This document shows positions 60,928 to 64,000 of a stretch of 64,000 nucleotides of DNA, one piece after another; position 1 is the stretch's first letter; every line of letters begins with the position of its first letter. Position numbers and translations under genes: made by a program. Source of the DNA: Lates calcarifer. Lineage: Eukaryota > Chordata > Actinopteri > Centropomidae. The stretch lies in the NCBI RefSeq assembly GCF_001640805.2, contig NC_066845.1:22322307-22386306 (forward strand). The letters run 5' to 3'. Under the pieces are notes generated by a model, which saw only the letters and a list, made by a program, of their open reading frames with translations, did not search any database and was not told where the DNA came from.

Positions 60928-61011
60928 TGCTCAAAAGGACAAAGAAGAGTAAGAATGAACTCATCAATGCAGAGGAAGGCGAGGACCACTTTACTGATAT
61001 CTCATCTGTTG
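60928..61011 (+). CDS. cacna1b: cacna1b exon 10: I-II linker
   Basis: The 84-nt exon completes a Val codon and encodes LKRTKKSKNELINAEEGEDH and FTDISSV, ending with the first base of Gly. LIxAEEGED is diagnostic of Cav2.2; Cav2.1 has LLNPEEAED here and Cav2.3 a Ser/Asp stretch (from memory). It is shorter by about three codons than the mammalian exon (AAT region missing). Acceptor TTTGCAG, donor GTGAGG. The exon starting SPFARAS, which should follow, is not in the window. Confidence 0.94.
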
Positions 61012-61149
61012 GTGAGGACGATACCTTAGACACAATATCTATGAATTACTGCAAGTATTTACACTATCCAGTCTTCAAACTGAGCTGGTACTGTAACACA
61101 CAAACTTGTTCACACTGACAGAAGCTTGGTTCATGTATTGCTCTATTGT

Positions 61150-62560
61150 GGCAGATTGTCACAATAATGAATCTGATGAATTTCTCATAAATGACCAAAA
61201 AGACAATTTAGCCCCATTTCTTATTTGGAAGACTTTTAATGTTATGAGAGGGGAAGTTATAGCTTTTTTTCTTTACAAAATAAAGATAGACTAAAGATCA
61301 CTTTATAAAATCAGAGTTTTAGATTTAAGAAACCCAATGACAACATCTCCCAAGCTTTTGAAACAGACATTAAACTTCAAAAAAGAATATCACTTACAGT
61401 CAGCAGACAAAGTTGAAAAACAACTACTACATGTTCATGGAGCTCTGTATATATAACAAAAATATCCAATAACACAGACCTGGGAATGCTTCTTGAGGGT
61501 CTCATGTTCCCTAATATAAATGGAATGACCAAGGCAAGAAACTAGACCGACCATTAAATATAGGTTAGACACTAGGATCAATTAACACTATACAAAGTGG
61601 CAGAGCACCTTGGGCCAGATGGTTTTCCCATCAAATTCATGCCACTTTTTCTTAATATGTTTAATGAATCTGAGGTGACCTCGCACAAACACTAATGCAT
61701 CAGTTACTCTATTGTTAAAACCAGGAAAGGATGCAAATGAAGGTGGATCTGGCAGACTATAAAATACTGGCAAAAGTCCTAGCTATGCATCGTGAAATCA
61801 TTACCAATTTGTGATGACCAAACTGGTTTCATAAGGGTCCACCACTCCCTCAGTAATATCTGTCACCTGTTGAATGTTATTTACTCCCTTGTGTCTGGAG
61901 AGGTTCCAGAGATGGTTATCTCCCTAGACGCAGGAAAGGCATTTGATAGGGTGACCATAGTTGTTTATTGTGAATTTGTCAGTCCTCACCTAGGGTCTCT
62001 GTTATCACCAATAGATTTTGATTTATTTAGAGGTACCCGTCAAGGCTGCCCTTTAAGTCTGTTATTATGCTCTTTAACTATTGAGCCTTCATTCATTGCT
62101 CTTAAGGGTTAGGGTTACATGGTCCTGGACTTCTTGGATTGTATTATTGCAATTATTACCATTATTACCATTTAAGGAATCCACAGATGGGGTACTGAAC
62201 ACAGAGTTTCATTATATGTTGATGAGTTATTAGTTTATACCTGTGACCTGGTGAAATCTATTCCTGCATTAGTTGTAATTTGGGACATTTCCAGGATATA
62301 AGTTCAATTTTTCCAAAGCATTTTTTTTTTTCAATTTGGCAATAAGAGGTGTAATTCTGAATTTAAATATCTAGGTATCTATATCACTTAAAAATTTGAA
62401 AACATATTACAGGAGTTTCTTTCCATTAATTATTAAGATAAAGACAGACTTATAGATAGAAAACCATTTATGTTTCATGAACAGGCTAATTAAGCATATT
62501 GCAGGATTTTTGTGGGGTGATCAGATCTTATCAGATCAATCTAAATCTTCGTCCCTGTGC
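61150..62560 (+). mobile_element. L1-like LINE ORF2 remnant
   Basis: The + strand reads, with breaks, FLIWKTFNVMRGEVIAF, then a piece like QSGRAP-GPDGFP (one-base insertion after AP), FLNMFNES, DYKILAKVLAMHREI, DDQTGFIRVHHSLSNICHLL, VISLDAGKAFDRV, FRGTRQGCPLSLLLCSLTIE, LYVDELLVY and FKYLGIYI. This is the ordered set of ORF2 reverse transcriptase motifs of fish L1-type LINEs. The catalytic FADD/YADD position reads YVDE, so it could not be active, and stops are frequent. It starts about 140 bp after exon 10. Confidence 0.8.
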
Positions 62561-63849
62561 CTGGATGTGCATTGTTGGTGTTCAGAGTGACAAAGATCAA
62601 ACGTAAATAATAAAACATGAAAATAAACATGATTGCTTTATCTGCAATCCATGGTAGTCCATGGTTGTGTTCTTTATGTTTGAGAATAAATGTAAAATTA
62701 GGGCTGATTGATAAGTTTTGTCCTAAGGTAGAAAGAGATGAGTTAAACAGCTCTCGTCATGTGCACGTGCAGGTCAACTCTTTTAGTGATTATTCAGAAA
62801 GTTTATGGTTAATAACTTTTGTGGTATTTCTGTTTGGGATTATTGAAAATTTCAAGTCAGCACTGTCAAAAAAAATACTCTGAATTAAATAAAGAGTTTC
62901 ATTGGTGGATGCACCTGTTCTCCAAACACACTTTTTCAGAAGTTTCACTTGTCTTCAAATTGTTCAAAATATAGCTGCTTGGGTGGAGAAGTCAATTGCA
63001 GAGTGATTTCTGATTTTCTTTTAGACCTGAAAAGGTCAAATTATCCAATAACTCATGAATAAAAGCAAAGATTAGTAGGAAGAAGAGGAACATAAAAACA
63101 TAATTTTGTATTGCAGAAAAGGTTTGTTCTGCTTTCCTGTCCTGCTGATCATCTCAGATGTATCTTATGACCACTTGGAGGGGTCCTGACCCCCAAGAAT
63201 GCAAAGGCCAGTGATGAATGTCCTTTAATTAAATGTGCAAGGACAAATCCTTGCAATATAATGCTTCTTATTTTGCTCATATTGCAATAACTTAAAAAAA
63301 AACCTGAGTCCAGTTGAGGTCCTGTTGTTGAGATCACAGACTCTAACAGCTGCTACTGGTGGGTATAAAATTCTCTGAACTACTTGCATATAAATTAATT
63401 GATACTGACCGCTGAGGTAGGTAATTTCATATGATTCTTATTAAAGAAAATTTCCACCATGCCAGTGTTAGAAAAAACAAAACAAAAACATAATAAGAGT
63501 ATAAGAAGTATAAGGTAAAGAAGTGTAAAACACAAATTTAAACTTAATCAAATTCATGCCCTGGTGGCCTAACGGTCAGGATACATGCCATATGCATACC
63601 GTGTCCACAGAGTCTCAGGCACAGACCTTTGTTGCATGTCATACCAATCTCTCTACTCATGTTCCCTGTGTTTGTCTGCACTGAATTATGTAAAAAAAAG
63701 AAAAAAAATGGACCTGAGTGGGACAACTTCACCTGCACACTGATTAAGTCTGAGAGAGTGAGAAAGTGAGAATTAAATAATTTAGAAAAGGTATAAAATT
63801 GATATAAATTTACCACTTACTAATAAAAGCACACTGCTCAAGAAAGGAC

Positions 63850-63876
63850 TTATTTATTTATTTATTTATTTATTTA
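63850..63876 (+). repeat. (TTTA)n microsatellite
   Basis: About six to seven TTTA/ATTT tetranucleotides. Confidence 0.9.
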
Positions 63877-64000
63877 ATTATTCATTGTGATAACATAATA
63901 TAGATTGATTAGTGTGGGACTTCAGGTGATACAGTGTGATTCAGATGTCTGGATTAAAATAGACCAGGAAATAATTAGCTCACTAGTCTTCCTGAGCCAG

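Larger units (their letters stand above)
61012..64000 (+). other. cacna1b: Intron 10 (5' part; end outside window)
   Basis: From GTGAGG to the window end. It contains an L1-like LINE remnant (61150-62560) and simple repeats; 62600-64000 holds nothing else I can identify. I looked for exon 11 (large, encoding domain II S1-S2) and it is not present. Confidence 0.85.

Noticed and set aside
61012..64000. Searched for exon 11 of cacna1b (SPFARAS..., domain II S1-S2)
   Set aside because: No such open stretch was found, so it must lie beyond the window.

Overview
The window is vertebrate nuclear DNA, almost certainly from a ray-finned (teleost) fish. It is AT-rich, intron-dominated and loaded with repeats typical of teleosts: Tc1-like, hAT-like, L2-, L1- and R2/R4-type LINE remnants, and a solo LTR. 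There is no bacterial, viral or organellar gene organisation. The only host gene I can support is part of a voltage-gated calcium channel alpha-1 subunit of the Cav2 group on the + strand. The I-II linker and the NFGITNF pore-loop sequence fit the N-type channel Cav2.2 (cacna1b) best. Seven consecutive exons are present, equivalent to mammalian exons 4 to 10: 25497-25588, 26116-26268, 30389-30576, 51389-51492, 58762-58877, 59020-59106 and 60928-61011. All have AG/GT splice sites and compatible phases. They encode segment S4 to S6 of domain I, including the voltage sensor and the domain-I selectivity glutamate, and then the start of the I-II linker with the beta-subunit/Gbeta-gamma interaction domain. 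Exons 1-3 lie upstream of the window and exon 11 onward lies downstream. Layout: 1-25496 is the 3' part of intron 3, holding many repeat fragments, a solo LTR with a 5-bp target duplication (23457-24404), a 249-bp MITE, a hAT BED-finger fragment and two copies of a composite repeat. Introns 4 and 5 hold a disrupted DD34E Tc1 transposase (28.2-29.3 kb). Intron 6 is 20.8 kb and acts as a transposon trap. The most striking object there is a minus-strand, multi-exon, decayed gene-like unit at about 39.9-46.5 kb. It carries a KMT5A-like SET domain at its 5' end and, downstream, a zinc-finger-like segment, a conserved alpha-helical region and a SANT-like C-terminal exon. It keeps canonical splice sites, but stops and frameshifts break it and an L2-type LINE is inserted in one of its introns. 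Intron 7 holds an R2/R4-like LINE remnant and a Tc1-derived MITE, and its last 460 bp contain a SINE-like insert and a 51-bp (TG)n tract ending 30 nt before exon 8. Intron 10 begins with an L1-like LINE remnant. The calcium channel is the only functional unit; everything else looks like repeat insertion and decay inside its introns. Homology statements rest on recognition from memory; no search was run.
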